A stretch of 64,000 bases of DNA. Source: Gigaspora margarita (lineage: Eukaryota > Glomeromycota > Glomeromycetes > Diversisporales > Gigasporaceae). Positions within the stretch are counted from its first letter, which is position 1, and each line of letters begins with the position of its first letter. Made by a program: the position numbers and the translations under genes. The stretch spans positions 64,085 to 128,084 of the forward strand of contig WTPW01001103.1 in assembly GCA_009809945.1 (NCBI GenBank), in the 5' to 3' direction. The notes beneath the pieces are model-generated. The model searched no databases, was not told where the DNA came from, and was given only the letters and a program-made list of their open reading frames with translations. Below are positions 1 to 12,229 of the stretch, piece after piece.

Positions 1-1080
1 AACTAAATTCACTATCTTTTTTTAATTTGAATTTTATGAATTTATAGAATTAAAATAAAAAAATTTTCATTGAATTTAGTCAGATAGTTGTCAAGAAAAC
101 TCTGTTCAAATTAGAGAAAAATCAAAACATTTATCAAAATAAAAGATGCACCAAAGTTTTTTTGACAACTATCTAACCAAATTTGATGAAATTTTTTTAT
201 TTAAATTCTATAAATTCATAGAATTCAAATAAAAGAAGTTCATTGAATTTGGTCAAATGGTTGTCATAATATCTTTGCTTAAAGTTTTAAAAAAACTTTG
301 GCGTAGCTTTTATTCCTGATAGACATTTTGATTTTTTTCTAACTTTGAGCGAAGATATCATGACAACCATCTGATTAAATTCAATAAACTTTTTTTATTT
401 GAATTCTATGAATTTATACAATTAAAATAAAAAAAGTTCATTGAATTTAGTTAGATAGTTGTTGAGAAACTTTGTTCAAATTAGGGAATAATCAAAACAT
501 CTATCAAAATAAAAGCTGTGCCAAAGTTTTTTAAAACTTTGAACAAAAATATATTGATAACTATCTGACTAAATTCAATAAACTTTTTTTAATTCTATAA
601 ATTTATAGAATTTAAATAAAAAAGTTCATTGAATTTGGTCTGGAGTTAATACCTCTAGTCAGATTTATATATCCAGATATATACTATGTTATGTGATATA
701 ATGTGATATAGTGTTTTTATAGCTGAATATAAATAAATCAGGATTTAAATTTATATCTGGATATATACTATGATAAAACCAGATTAATCCAGATATAAAA
801 AATATATCTGGATAGAGGTATTAACTCTAATTTGGTCAGATATTTGTTAAGATATCTTCACTCAAAGTTTTAAAAAATATTTATTTTGATAGACATTTTG
901 GTTTTTTTTTAAATTTGAGCAAAGATTTCTTGACAACCATTTGACTAAATTTGATGTTTTTTTTTTATTTTAATTCTATAAATTTATAGAATTCAAATAA
1001 AAAAAGTTTATTGAATTTAATCTATAATTGTCAAATTATCTTCATCAAAGTTTAAAATTGTTTATTTTTAATAGGATATG
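1..1080. repeat. Cluster of alternating inverted repeats
   Basis: A motif of about 30-60 bp, reading roughly TTCATTGAATTTGGTCAGAT followed by AGTTGTC, recurs at least eight times on alternating strands (for example near 70, 160, 230, 370, 440, 570, 620, 950 and 1005). The spacers between copies resemble each other. A single copy also sits at the right edge of both duplicated segments (25540-25615 and 49575-49650). No gene is visible. This is probably several foldback elements stacked together. Confidence 0.7.
641..828. mobile_element. 188-bp MITE with 9-bp target duplication
   Basis: The ends are inverted (left TGGAGTTAATACCTCTA, right reads AGAGTTAATACCTCTAT on the opposite strand). They are flanked by a perfect 9-bp direct repeat, AATTTGGTC, at 632-640 and 829-837. 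A 9-bp duplication is typical of Mutator-like elements. It sits inside the inverted-repeat cluster, so it inserted after that cluster formed. The interior is rich in AT and in ATCTGGAT motifs. Confidence 0.8.
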
Positions 1081-1620
1081 AATAGCAAATTTAGGGGTAT
1101 ATATAGTATTCACCTTATCTTAATTGTTAATTAATTATTATAAGAATATACATGGTAATGAAATTATTTTGGGTTTTGGAACCCGAAATTAAAAAATTTT
1201 CCTAAAATTGTTTTTGATCTATTTTACTTAAAACCTAAAATTTTTTGATTCTTTTTTTAAATAAACGTAATTATAAGGAACATAAATATATAAATTTTAT
1301 TTGCTCTTTCTTATAAAAAATTTCAATTTATTTTACAAAACCTGAAATAAGCATTTTTCAAAAATCAATTTTGGTGGCATCTATGTATAAGACCATACAA
1401 AGCTAATTTTTTGGTTTGCATAATTTAAACTCAGAAAATTTTAGATTTTTTCAGATCTATTGGGTAATTGTAGAAAATCAAAATCTCTATTAGATGGCTC
1501 TAAAGAAAAATCAAATAGCAAAAACAAAATAATTGGTGCAATTAGAATTTTTTTAAAAATTGGATCACTGGGTTATACAAAACAAAAATTAACTTTGCAT
1601 AGTCTAATAAATAATATTCA

Positions 1621-1744
1621 TTATCTGGCATAATTTGACGTATACATGGGTATTAGCAGGATAATGCAAAAGCATATGGCTAAAAATCTAGTGTGTTGCT
1701 ATTATACTGTTGATGTTTATGATTCATCAAATTATGCCAGATAA
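1621..1744. mobile_element. Foldback element, 18-bp perfect TIR
   Basis: TTATCTGGCATAATTTGA at 1621-1638 is matched exactly by its reverse complement at 1727-1744, enclosing an 88-bp centre. There is no coding sequence. It is a short non-autonomous element or simple foldback; I could not settle its target duplication. Confidence 0.65.
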
Positions 1745-1871
1745 TTAGTTTATCTCACAGGTATAATGTTACACTTATAGAAAGAATTTTATATTACTTC
1801 TGCAAATTTTATTTAAAATTAGTAAAAATTTGCAGAAATAATATAAATTTTTTTCTGTCAGTGTTTATATA

Positions 1872-3124
1872 CAGTACCCGCTGTAAGTATCTGACCCCCA
1901 GTAACTTTCTATAGAGGATTTGAAGCGATTTGAAATTTTTCTAGCAAAAGAATAGCATAAAAACTGATTATCCATACTTTTTGTAGATGATAAAACATCA
2001 GTGTTAGGTATCTATAGCAAAAATTGCCATACTCATCACAAATATACTTTATAGCCCATATTTTTTTTAAATTAATAAAAATTTTCTGACAATGATGCAG
2101 TCAATCTCAATGTTTAAAGGCTCTTTTGACTTCTATGGTCTTGTAGAATTCAAAAGAGATCTCAAACATTGATATGGGTTAGGCAGGTCTCAAAATATAT
2201 GGCTGAAAATTTAAGAAAAAAATCAAATAATTGTTTGATTCTGACAAAATTTAAACAAAAATATTTTGATAATAATGTGATCAATTTTAATATTTAAAGG
2301 TTTCTTTGAATTCTACATGCATGTAGAATTCAAAAGAGCCCTTAAACATTAAAATTGATCACATGGTTATCAAAATATATGCATTTTAATTCACAATCCA
2401 CATATGAATGATAGGATTTTATAAATTACGAAAGTATAATTTACTATGTTTTTTATATATGAGTGAAATCTTTTTTTCCTCTACACTTATAAAAATTCTA
2501 TATAGTTACAAAAAATAAAATATCAAGATCTTTTTATTTACTAAACCAATTTCAAAAATTTTTTTATATTATATATAAAAAAGTATTCTCTACATTTTTC
2601 AATTAGAAGATCTAGTACATTAATATAATAAAAAAAAAGTTAGCTATAGAGGAAAAAAAGATTTCATAATTATAATAAATTTAATAGTAATTTGCACCTA
2701 TGAAATACTATCCTTCTTATGTGAATCAGCAATTAAGTTTTTTAAAAAATTTTGTTTCAACACCTTCCCAATGTCAATAATTAACTAAATTTTAAATGAA
2801 AAATATCTTAGCATTGACATAATCAATTTAATGTTTGATGGCTCTTTTTAATTCTACATAAATATAGAATTAAAAAGAGCTATTAAACATTAAAATTGAT
2901 CATATCGATGCGAAGAAATTTTTATTTAAATTTTAGGGGCAATTATCATATGTAAAAATGCATGAATTTTATAATTATGTGATATCCTGATATAGAGGTT
3001 TATTAGTTACAAAAAAAATATGGATGATCTACATCTGTGATACTCTTTATGTACTGAAAATTTTAAGCCATTACAACTTAACTCTAGGAAGTTACTGGGG
3101 GTCAGATACTTACAGCGGGCACTG
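1872..3124. mobile_element. Non-autonomous Tc1/mariner-like element, 1.25 kb
   Basis: The terminal inverted repeats span about 45 bp. The left begins CAGTACCCGCTGTAAGTATC and the right, read on the minus strand, begins CAGTGCCCGCTGTAAGTATC. TA dinucleotides flank both ends (1870-1871 and 3125-3126), as expected for Tc1/mariner/pogo insertion. No transposase frame of more than 60 codons remains. The interior holds three related palindromes (about 2095-2190, 2262-2380 and 2812-2918), each an inverted pair built around GAATTCTACAT...GTAGAATTC. Confidence 0.85.
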
Positions 3125-3897
3125 TAGTACCTGCTGGATAAGTTTGAATTATCAATCAGCTATTTAAACTTTAGTATTATTGGTATTAAATTGGTCAAGT
3201 CTTATAATAACTAAGTTACTAGATCTACTTGGATTTTTAAAACTTAGTTTGTAACCAGTAATGATATTGTAAACAAGTGTTATCTAGCACTTAATTTTTT
3301 GTCAGGCTTCAATTTCTAAGTAAAAAAACAGAGCACATTGAAAACAAACTTTATTATATAGCAATTTGAGTTCTAACAGTTTCAGATAAGGTTTTGAGTT
3401 TTGGGTAAGGTTTCAAAAGCTATAATCCAAAATCTGAAGCTTTTGGATTTGGCAAAAAAAAAGCTTCAGAGACAACTTTAATATGTAAATATAATATTTT
3501 ATTTAAATTCTTATATGATATACTTTTGATAATAACAATTCTAGGATATAAATTTACCAAAGTTCTTTTGTATAACATTTTGGTTCATTGGCTCTATATA
3601 GTTTAGAGTACTTTTTAAAAATGTAGCATTTACAAATAAATAAAAAATGTATCAGGCAAACATAGTGAGCTATGTAAAATATAATTAATTTTGGGAAAAT
3701 TATATATAAGGGTCCGAAGAATAAAAATAATTACATATAAGAGCCCAAACAAAAAAAAATTATATATAAGGGTCTAAAAATTAAAAAATATTTACAATCA
3801 AGAATCCAAATTTGTTAATTGAAAGTTTTTAATATTAAATATAATTTTTTTTAACTGTTGAACAGATTGCATATTGCTCTGATTATACCAGCATTTA

Positions 3898-4183
3898 TAG
3901 GGTTCTGCAATTTGATTTGATCTTCAAATAATTGAATCAAATATTTGATCAAATTCAAATTCAAATTTAACTATATTTGATTTGATCAAATTCAAATCTG
4001 GCCAAATTTGATTTAATTTGACAAATATTTGATTTGATTTGAAAATTACTATTAAAAATTCAAATTCAAATCAAATTCAAATCCAAATATTTGAATCAAA
4101 TCAAATTCAAATCAGGGTCAATTTGATTTGATCAAATTCAAATTGACCCAATATTTGATTTGATTTGAATTTGAGGAACCCTA
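3898..4183. mobile_element. hAT-like MITE filled with TTTGAAT repeats
   Basis: The ends are TAGGGTTC and GAACCCTA. The flanking 8-mers are AGCATTTA (3890-3897) and GGCATTTA (4184-4191), a 7 of 8 match that fits an hAT-type 8-bp duplication. The interior is almost wholly short repeats of ATTTGATTTGA and its complement ATTCAAATCAAA on both strands, so the single strand could fold extensively. Confidence 0.7.
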
Positions 4184-4189
4184 GGCATT

Positions 4190-4470
4190 TAGTGTTATAC
4201 ATTTTTACTGTCCCAGCCTTTTTTTGGCATGTTCCAATGTTCTAATGTCCTAGTGTCCCAAGTGTTTCAATTATGTTTCAAGTCTTAATAATTAATAAAT
4301 TAATTTAAAAAAATATATGATTATATATTTTTCAAGGTGCTAAACACATTTTAAAAAAATTAAATTAGATTATCTTAATTAAATTTTAAGTAATTTCAAT
4401 TTAAAAAATTGTTCCAAAATGTCCCAAAATTTTCCAACTTATGTTCCAACTGTCTCATGTACAATACTGT
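4190..4470. mobile_element. hAT-like MITE, decayed (family of 8573)
   Basis: This is the reverse-orientation relative of the element at 8573-8850. Both share the ends AGTGTT.TACAT and ATGTACAA.ACTG, an inner TTCCAA/TGTCCCA tract and a central AATATATAATTATATATTTTT tract. It abuts the preceding MITE directly. Its target duplication is no longer readable. Confidence 0.65.
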
Positions 4471-5499
4471 CTATATTTGGTTATTGCGACATCATAGTGA
4501 AATTATTCTATACTGACAAGTTTTTTCAAAATTTTAATTTAAAAATATCAGTATAATTTACTATATTGTCTAATATTACAAGAATATCAATATGACCAAA
4601 ATGACACGTACTTTTTAATCAGCATTTTGTTTATTCTCTTAGCATCTTGTATATAAAAATTATAATCATTTTTGCCAATTTTTGAAGTTAATTTAACTGT
4701 CTCTATGAATACAAATGAATTATTACTGTTTAAATAACTTTGAGTAATATAACTTTTATGATTGCAATTTATACTTCATTACTAGGTTTGGTATAGAATA
4801 GACTTATTGGTTTAGAACTAACAAAACATTACAATATTGGTAAATATTGTGCTTAACCTAGTCGAACTGTATTTTGGTTAAAAAAAGTTTATTAAACAAA
4901 AAGAGAGTATAGTATAAAATATATAAAGTAGTATAGTAATGACTTTCAAAGAACTACTATTATTATAATACAAAATTATTTTGATCTTTAATTTAAAATT
5001 TTTCAAAATTTGGACTCTTATATGTAATTATTTTTACTTTGGGCTTTCATTTGTAATTATTTTCATTTTTTAGGCCCTTATATATAATTTTTTTTAATTT
5101 TTGTGTATCAATATATTAGATTGAAGTTTATATAGTTAGTTATATAGCAAATTAATGAGGTTTTTTTAGTTGTTTCTACTTATTACAATAGATGCATTTG
5201 AGTAAATTAAAATTTTTTCTCATACTTGCTAAAGAATTATTTTATTCAAGCATTTTTAATGAATTTTAAGAACCTTTATTTAAAGATTCTTTATTGTTTA
5301 ATTCTTATAATCTCACCATGCCACTAGCAATAACTTACTGGATTAACTAACCAAGTTAAATTTAGAGATTTAAAATTATAGTAATATTATGTAATATGTG
5401 TAATTTTGTATAAAATTTGGTAAATTGAAATTTTATGTAATTGTAATTAGAACCCATGGAATTTAATTTCTGAGATAAATTTTCAGTGATTTAATAGTA

Positions 5500-6290
5500 A
5501 CAGTCATAGATTTGTCATGCAAATTAAGGGGTAAATTTTTTACTATATAATTTGAGTGATCGATATTCATATAATCAGCTTATTTTACATAGTAAATTGC
5601 AATGATAGGCTTTTTAAATACTGTTTTCAAGGGGTTCCCTAAAGGAAATCTATTTGTATGACCAAGTTACAGAGTTTATTTTTATAAGTACTCTTTAATT
5701 TTTTAAGTTTAAAGCAGAAAAATAATAAAGTTGAAAAGAAACATGCCTTCAAAATAGGGGTTTCATTTTATTTTAATATATATATTATTTGTTTTATTTT
5801 ACTTTAAAAAAATTTTTTTTAATAGTTTAACTTACTAATTTCCTTGACAATTATAAATTACTAGAATGTTGCAGGTAATCATAAGGTTTGAGTAGTTACA
5901 AGCTAAGCATTTGGATAACTATTACATTTAGAATTTAAACAGAATAAAAAGAACCATTATTGACAAAGCTAGTTTTAATAAAAGTAGTTTTTTAGAAGTA
6001 TAGTTTTTTAAGTGAAGTAGTTTTTAAATTAGTTTTTTAAGTGAATAGTTTTTTTTAAATAAGTAGTTTTTTTTGATAGAAGTCTTTTAGACAAGTAATT
6101 TTTAGTCAAATTGAAACTAAAACAACTAGAAATAGTAGAATTTAGACAAGTTGAATAAGCACCTATTATTAACAAAAAGAAGTTGAATGCACAAAAATAA
6201 TTGACACTATTAAGAAGTATTGAGTAAATATAATTCATAATAGATTATTAGAAGCTATTTATATTAAGATAAGATATAGTTAAAAAAATT
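5500..6290 (+). repeat. Dispersed repeat, copy 1
   Basis: About 0.8 kb is homologous and co-oriented with 31190-32300. It includes a GTAAATTTTTTACTAT start, a CAGGGGTTCCATAAAGGAAA-like block and a 3' part made of tandem AGTAGTTTTTTAAGTGA units (about 17-20 bp) near 5980-6100. Copy 2 has a 343-bp insertion that this copy lacks. No coding sequence is supported; the minus-strand frame here is only low-complexity codons. Confidence 0.75.
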
Positions 6291-6352
6291 GAAAGTAAAG
6301 GTACCTATTTTTGGGGTTAGTCTATTTCTGTAAATTATATTATTTTGTAATG

Positions 6353-6648
6353 CCAGGACCCCAGACATTTTTCATATAGGTCATAACTGGATTTTGGCAA
6401 TTTTGGTCCAATTTGCTGAAAATGACAAATATATTTGTTTAAATAACTTTTTATTTAGTGATTAGAATTGAATAAACTTTTTTTTTAGATGCACCTCACT
6501 GAGCGCTTCATTTTAAAAAAAATTTATTCAAACTGGACCACTAGATGCCAATATAATTGCCAAAAACTGTTTTTTTTTGCTTTTTAAATTTTAGGGTTTT
6601 TGCTAAAAAAATTAAGTATGACCACTGTACTAGATGTCTGGGGTCCTG
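6353..6648. mobile_element. Foldback element with CAGGACCCCAGACA ends
   Basis: CCAGGACCCCAGACA at 6353-6367 is mirrored by TGTCTGGGGTCCTG at 6635-6648. The interior is AT-rich without a reading frame. A related single end occurs near 57399 (CAGGACCCTGGACATCT), so the family is dispersed in this genome. Confidence 0.7.
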
Positions 6649-6654
6649 TAATAT

Positions 6655-8210
6655 CTTATAATCTATAATCAAATTCAGATAATTTTGGTATTATTCAAAT
6701 TATCTCACTAAGTTAATTCTAATAGCACCAAAATTAGCCAAATTAGATCACAATATCCAGAGTTACAAGAAACTTTTATTAATTTTTGAGATCAATATGT
6801 TTTTATAGAATTGTGTATTTTATAAACCTGTAATCCAATTTGGATGATTTTGGTATTATTTGAATTGTCTTTCTAATACGAATCTAATGGTACTAAAATT
6901 ATCCAAATTGGATCGCAAGATCTAGTAATATAAGTTATCTGGCAAACACATATGATCATAGCACAGCAATGCCTTGATATTTTTTGACTGATTTCAGAAT
7001 ATTAGACTGATTTGCGATTTATTATTGGGTAATTTTGGCTTTGCCAAATATTCAAAAATTGTTAGATTATTTGTTTTAATTTTCAGATAATCTGGGGTTA
7101 GTTAAATTTTACAATCAGATAATCTTGTAATATATTGGCCTTGCTGAATATTCAATTTTTGAACCAAAATTGTGATCACAAATAATACAGTTTTAATGAC
7201 AATAAAATTGTATAGGCCAGAACAAAGTACTTAAATTTGTATAAGCAATAAAAAGTACTCGAAGTAAAGCAATTAATTATATTATTAATGCATTAATTCT
7301 ATTATTACTGCCATTTTTTTAATTATAGTCAATTAAAAATAAAAAGTGCAACTATTAAATATTTTACTGCAAGAAATTTCTCAATAAAATCTTTATTTTG
7401 AGGATTTCATTTTCATATTTACCAGTATTAACTGGAACAGGTTTTAAATAAAAATTCTTAACCATTATAATTGGATGTTTAATAAAATAAATTTTTTTTT
7501 AAAAAAAATAAACTTACCAAAAAAAAAGAAAATTACCTTTGTGCTATTATTTTTAACACTTGGAGCAACTTTTTTTCGCAATACTATTATATTATTATTA
7601 ATCATACTTGACTTAGAAATATCATTTTTCTTTATTTTACCAGTCCTAGATAAATTGCATTCATTTTGAGATTACTAACTCAAGTTCTTGATTTGGGCAT
7701 TAGAAAAAAAAATTTTTGAAGTATACTTTTATAATAGTTATAAAGTGAAAGAAAGTTTTTTTTTAAAAAAAATAACACCTGTAGAATTTTTTTTCGCTTA
7801 TTTAAAAAAGTAAGAAAAAAAATTTCTTTTTTATTAGATTATCTTTGTTTTGATCAAGTCTATATATAGAGGGGGATGATTGGTCCATTATCATAAATTG
7901 CCAGATAACACCAATATTGAGCAAGTTGTTAAACATCAGAATTTGGCTCGAATAGACAAATGATTGGTGAACACATGCTGCTTCACAGCACATATCTGCT
8001 AATTATTTGCCTGTTTGAGCCAAATTCATAATATTCAACAATTTTTGCCCAAAATTGTATACATAATTTTTGTAATTAAATCTATTTTGTAAATTATATC
8101 TTGTGACTTTGTGATTCAATTTGAATAATTTTGGCATTATTTGATTTGTCTTAGTAAGATGATTCCAAAGTTATCCAAATTGAATCACAGAGTTCCAAGA
8201 TATACAATCC
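6655..8210. repeat. Small palindromic repeats, three related copies
   Basis: Palindromes of about 100 bp at about 6661-6770, 6829-6935 and 8105-8205 share arms resembling ATCCAATTTGGATAATTTTGG. Between them, at 7862-8070, is a decayed copy of the long foldback family seen intact at 26595-26733: it shares CCATTATCATAAATTG.C, AACACCAATATTG and TTTTTGCCCAA. The short open frames at 7475 and 7802 are low complexity and are not accepted as genes. Confidence 0.6.
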
Positions 8211-8572
8211 ATGAAAATAAAATGCATTTTTTATGTATATCTTACAATTAAGCAGCCAAGTCTATTAATAAAATCTTGTCTAATTTCTATAAAATTTTAT
8301 ATTATATGTAATTTAGTGTAATAAACATATTATTTAGTAAACTTTGTTCAATTTATTTAACAAAATCATATCTATTATATATCTATGGAAATAGGTTAGT
8401 AGTCTCTATTTATATAAATTATATAGAGTTTAATTTTGTTGTTAGAAATTTTTTACATATAAAAATATAAATATATTTGTATACTGTAAATTCTTGAAAT
8501 AGCAGGCATAGGTATTAATTCAAAATTTGATCCTAAAAATAGCATATATAGATTTGAAATAACATCTATGCA

Positions 8573-8850
8573 TAGTGTTGTACATAGGACAGTTGGAACA
8601 TGAGTTGAAACATTTTGGAACATTTTGGGACAATTTTTAAATTGAAATTACTTAAAATTTTATTAAGATAATCTAATTTAATTTTTTTAGAAATGTGTTC
8701 AGCATCTAGAAAAATATATAATTATATATTTTTTAAATTAATTTAATAATTTTAAAACTTGAAACATAGTTGGGATACTTGGGACACTGGGACGTTGGAA
8801 TGTTGGAACATGCCAAAAAAAGGCTAAGATAGCAAAAATGTACAACACTG
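8573..8850. mobile_element. hAT-like MITE, 278 bp, perfect 8-bp TSD
   Basis: TAGTGTTGTACAT at the left end mirrors ATGTACAACACTG at the right end. TCTATGCA is repeated exactly at 8565-8572 and 8851-8858. An 8-bp duplication with a (C/T)AGTG start is typical of hAT elements. Related copies lie at about 4190-4470 (inverted) and 16285-16535. Confidence 0.85.
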
Positions 8851-9200
8851 TCTATGCACATCCCAAAATAAGGCGCACCCATATAGAATTACTTGTCAAA
8901 TACAAATTTTCTTTTTAATTTTTTTATTTAATTTGATTTTTTAATTTTTTTATTTATATATTTATTTATTTTATTAAAAATCAACTCTTGTTTCAAAATA
9001 ATGCCCATAGGTATACGCAAATAGCATGCACATAGTCAAAATGGCATGCCTCTGCCCAATTTATAATTATTTTTATAAAAATTTTTATAATCTTGTTATT
9101 TGCTATTACTGGTTTAATCTGTCTATTTCTAAGTTGACTATATAATTGAAGTCTTTTATGATTATGTACTCTATTTCTTGGAGTTTGAAATTGATTGGCC

Positions 9201-10242
9201 TAGTGATACAGGTCGACCCTAGCCCAACAACTGGGTCGATGAGTAGGTCAACTAGGGTGGTTGGTGCAAATATTTTTTAATGGCATGCCAATGGCGTGCA
9301 TTAATGCTTTTTGGCGCATGGCATGCCATATGGTGCACCATTCATATAATGCCCTAATCCAAACTTGAGTAAAATATTACTCAGGTAATTTCAAACTAAA
9401 AAACAATTCAAAAATTTTTCAGTAACATTGCTTATATTTTATGTTCACTAACTGTCTATCATTCTGAAATTTCCAGATAGTAGATATATGTATGTTTACA
9501 GATAATCCAATTGGAGCTAGAGGTACAGATAAATCAATCTAATAATTGCTATAACTAGTTACAATATAAGAATTAGTTAGTTACAGCTTAAGTTATAACA
9601 TCATTGTGATGATTTATCTGCATTTCTAGTTAGAACTTCATTTGCATCCTATAATAGAAATCTTAAAATATAAGTTTTATTGTGATTGGCTCGCCACCTT
9701 TGTACCATGTTTAAGTTGGCATGCCATGGTGTGCCCAATTTTTTGATGCGCCATGGTGCACCATCTATCTTGTACCAACCACTCTAGGGTCAACCCTCAG
9801 CCCGCACCTTTGTGAACCGGGCCGGTTGGTAAGATAAGTGTTAGAATCAATTCTCTTCTAAAGCATATTTCTGGCTAGGGATTAAATAAAAATCGGCTAG
9901 TTATTTACAATAGTGTGAGAGAATTGGCTTATTTAGGTGATAAACTGGCAAATAGCAATTACAATCTAAGTATCAAAATGTTCGAAGGCATAGACAATCA
10001 TTCAACATAAAATACTGCATGCTGGAATTTTCTCAAGGACAAAAAGAATAAAAATTAAATCATTTAATATCACTAGAATCAACAAAAACTATCTGATAGC
10101 CTTTTACACATTTAATATAGATGAATATTAACTGATTCTGATCAGAAAAAATTACACTAGCAAAAGATCAGCCCAGTCGACTAGCCTAAGCTTTTTAGGG
10201 ATCAGCCTTGGGTCACGATTTTTTCATTGACCCGTATCACTA
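9201..10242. mobile_element. hAT-like element, 1.04 kb (family of 33289)
   Basis: The ends are TAGTGATACAGGTC and GACCCGTATCACTA. The flanking 8-mers are GATTGGCC (9193-9200) and GATTGGAC (10243-10250), 7 of 8 identical. The same family occurs at 33289-33953. No transposase frame is present. A second element (9258-9781) is nested inside, which accounts for much of the extra length relative to the 665-bp relative. Confidence 0.8.
9258..9781. mobile_element. Nested TIR element rich in GGCATGCC palindromes
   Basis: TGGTTGGTGCAA at the left mirrors TTGTACCAACCA at the right, inside the larger hAT-like element. Subterminal GGCATGCC and GGTGCACC palindromes cluster at 9280-9345 and 9718-9765. The flanks AACTAGGG and CTCTAGGG are 6 of 8 identical, a degraded 8-bp duplication. 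Confidence 0.65.
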
Positions 10243-10613
10243 GATTGGACTTATAATATGTTGTTATATTTTTTTCTTTGAGTCATATTATTAGAAAGTA
10301 TATATACTATTTATAATTATCAGAGTTAGCTACTTGAAGAAAAGTAATATCTCTATATAAAACTCAACTTCTTTTATATCTTGCCAATAAAGTGTTTTTA
10401 GATATAATAAACTCTATTTTAAAACTCTTTTTTTTGTTTGAATTTGTATTTAACCAGAACCCAATATAGTTACTTTTTTAGAAACTTGCAGTAATTCTCT
10501 TTATGCAATATATTTGTTTTATAAGCTCAAATATACTAACATTCTCCTTTGCATTCTATTTAATTACTAATTTGGATAAGAGCAGCACTATAGCTATATT
10601 ATTACTATATTTA

Positions 10614-10904
10614 GGGGTCCCTTAAAGCAGGCAGATTACATTATAATCAACCAATCAAATTGTTAAAATTTGATGATACCAGATCAGCCTGATGAAGCAA
10701 AACAAGCGAAAAAAAGAGAAAAATGTGAAAAATAGAAGAAACTGTAGTCTAAACCCATCTTGGAGCATTAACAAAAAATGGTGGAGAAGTAATTTTACCT
10801 ATAGAAACTTCTCTAACCCTAACCTAAGATGGGCCCTAACCCTAAAGTTAATGAAAAACAGGAAAAATGGTATGTCACATGATCTGTCCTGCTTTAAGGA
10901 CCCC
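10614..10904. mobile_element. MITE with GGGGTCC ends, 8-bp TSD
   Basis: The left end GGGGTCCCTTAAAGCAGG mirrors the right end CCTGCTTTAAGGACCCC. TATATTTA is repeated exactly at 10606-10613 and 10905-10912. The interior has CCCTAACC stretches. The 73-codon frame inside it starts and ends within the element, has no recognisable domain and is treated as chance. Confidence 0.8.
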
Positions 10905-10912
10905 TATATTTA

Positions 10913-12229
10913 GAATTAGAAATAAACAGATAAGTAAACAATATATTAGGGCCGTGTCATTAATCACCTGATTATTTTTTATTAGAGACCTACCCCCCTC
11001 CCCTCTTCTTTAATATAAATTTGGTCAGGTTCCTATATATAATTTCAACATTTTTTACCCCCTCCCCCCCAAAAAATCACCTGATTTTTGTTACTCCTCT
11101 TATTGAGTTTTAGAATGACCTTTTATAAAAAGATTTTTTTATACTAAGTAAATATTATTTTTGGCTCTAAGTAAAGTTGCAAAGCAGGTTCTTATAGTTC
11201 TACTGCTAAAAAATCAATAAAAACAGACTAGTATATAAGAAGATTTAAGTTTAAATCATATAAAAATTATATATATTCTTTAAACTGTAAAATTTAGCGT
11301 GCAAATTTGTTTGCTAAAATAATTGAATGAAAAATAGGACATATAAAAAATTTTTTTATAAAATTCTTCATTCTAATCAACTATAATAACTTCTAAAAAC
11401 TTGAGTCATATATCACATTCAATAATCATAGTTTTATATACTAATATCATCTAAACAAATGGCATAATTTTACACAATAGCTGTAAACATGCCATTTGAC
11501 TTGATTTTTTTGAAAATTTTATTTTATGCCATTATTCCCAAAATTAGCTCTGTGACATTGGTTTTAAAGAATCTTCGACCAACTCTAATATTATACTATA
11601 AAAGGTACCTTTATGTGATAATTATGAAAATTATTCTATTTGTTACATGACAGTTTCCTTTTTTATTATTAAATTTGAATGTAAAGATTATATTATAACC
11701 AACCCTACTTAGGTAATTTTTGGGCACAGTTAAATAAATTCTACAAGTTAATAGTTATTAAATGACAAGCATATTATGTGTTTTTATTCTGACTTAGAAA
11801 TATAGGGTATGGCTTAATAAAAATCTAGAGTAATAACAAAAAAATAGGTTCCAAAAAATTTTAGTAGACAAATTTGCCTGCATTATGGTTTAAGGGATAC
11901 AGACCAAATTCAGATTTTGTACTATATTGTTTATATATTTGTTTTGTCCCAATTTCAAATATAAAAATAATGATGATCTTATCCAAATTGGCAATTAATA
12001 AACTGTCTAATTTGTAAGAATTATTTTTAAGACTGTTGATATTGTGATAAATAATTTTAATTAAGTTTGTGTTCCTTTAATATTTTGTTAAATAATCTAA
12101 ACAAGTATTTGAACTTGTTTGTAGATAGTTGGTTAAATTGTATAATAAGTAACCTTGTTTATTTTTAAGAGTAAATACAACTAGGCTAACTTTTAGAAGT
12201 GAGAATAAGGTTTGGGCCTCATCTCTAGG
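10913..12229. other. AT-rich spacer, no gene seen
   Basis: No supported coding sequence. It includes two C-rich tracts (near 10990 and 11063) in inverted-like context around AATCACCTGATT (10966 and 11085), suggesting a degraded foldback, and otherwise only low-complexity AT sequence. Confidence 0.5.

Larger units (their letters stand above)
3694..5100. mobile_element. 1.4-kb element with tandem-repeat inverted ends
   Basis: The left end (about 3694-3835) holds three tandem units of roughly 36-40 bp built on AATTATATATAAGGGTC. The right end (about 4985-5100) holds the same units on the opposite strand. Two smaller elements lie nested inside (3898-4183 and about 4190-4470). No open reading frame is present. 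The outer element is probably older than the nested ones. Confidence 0.65.
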
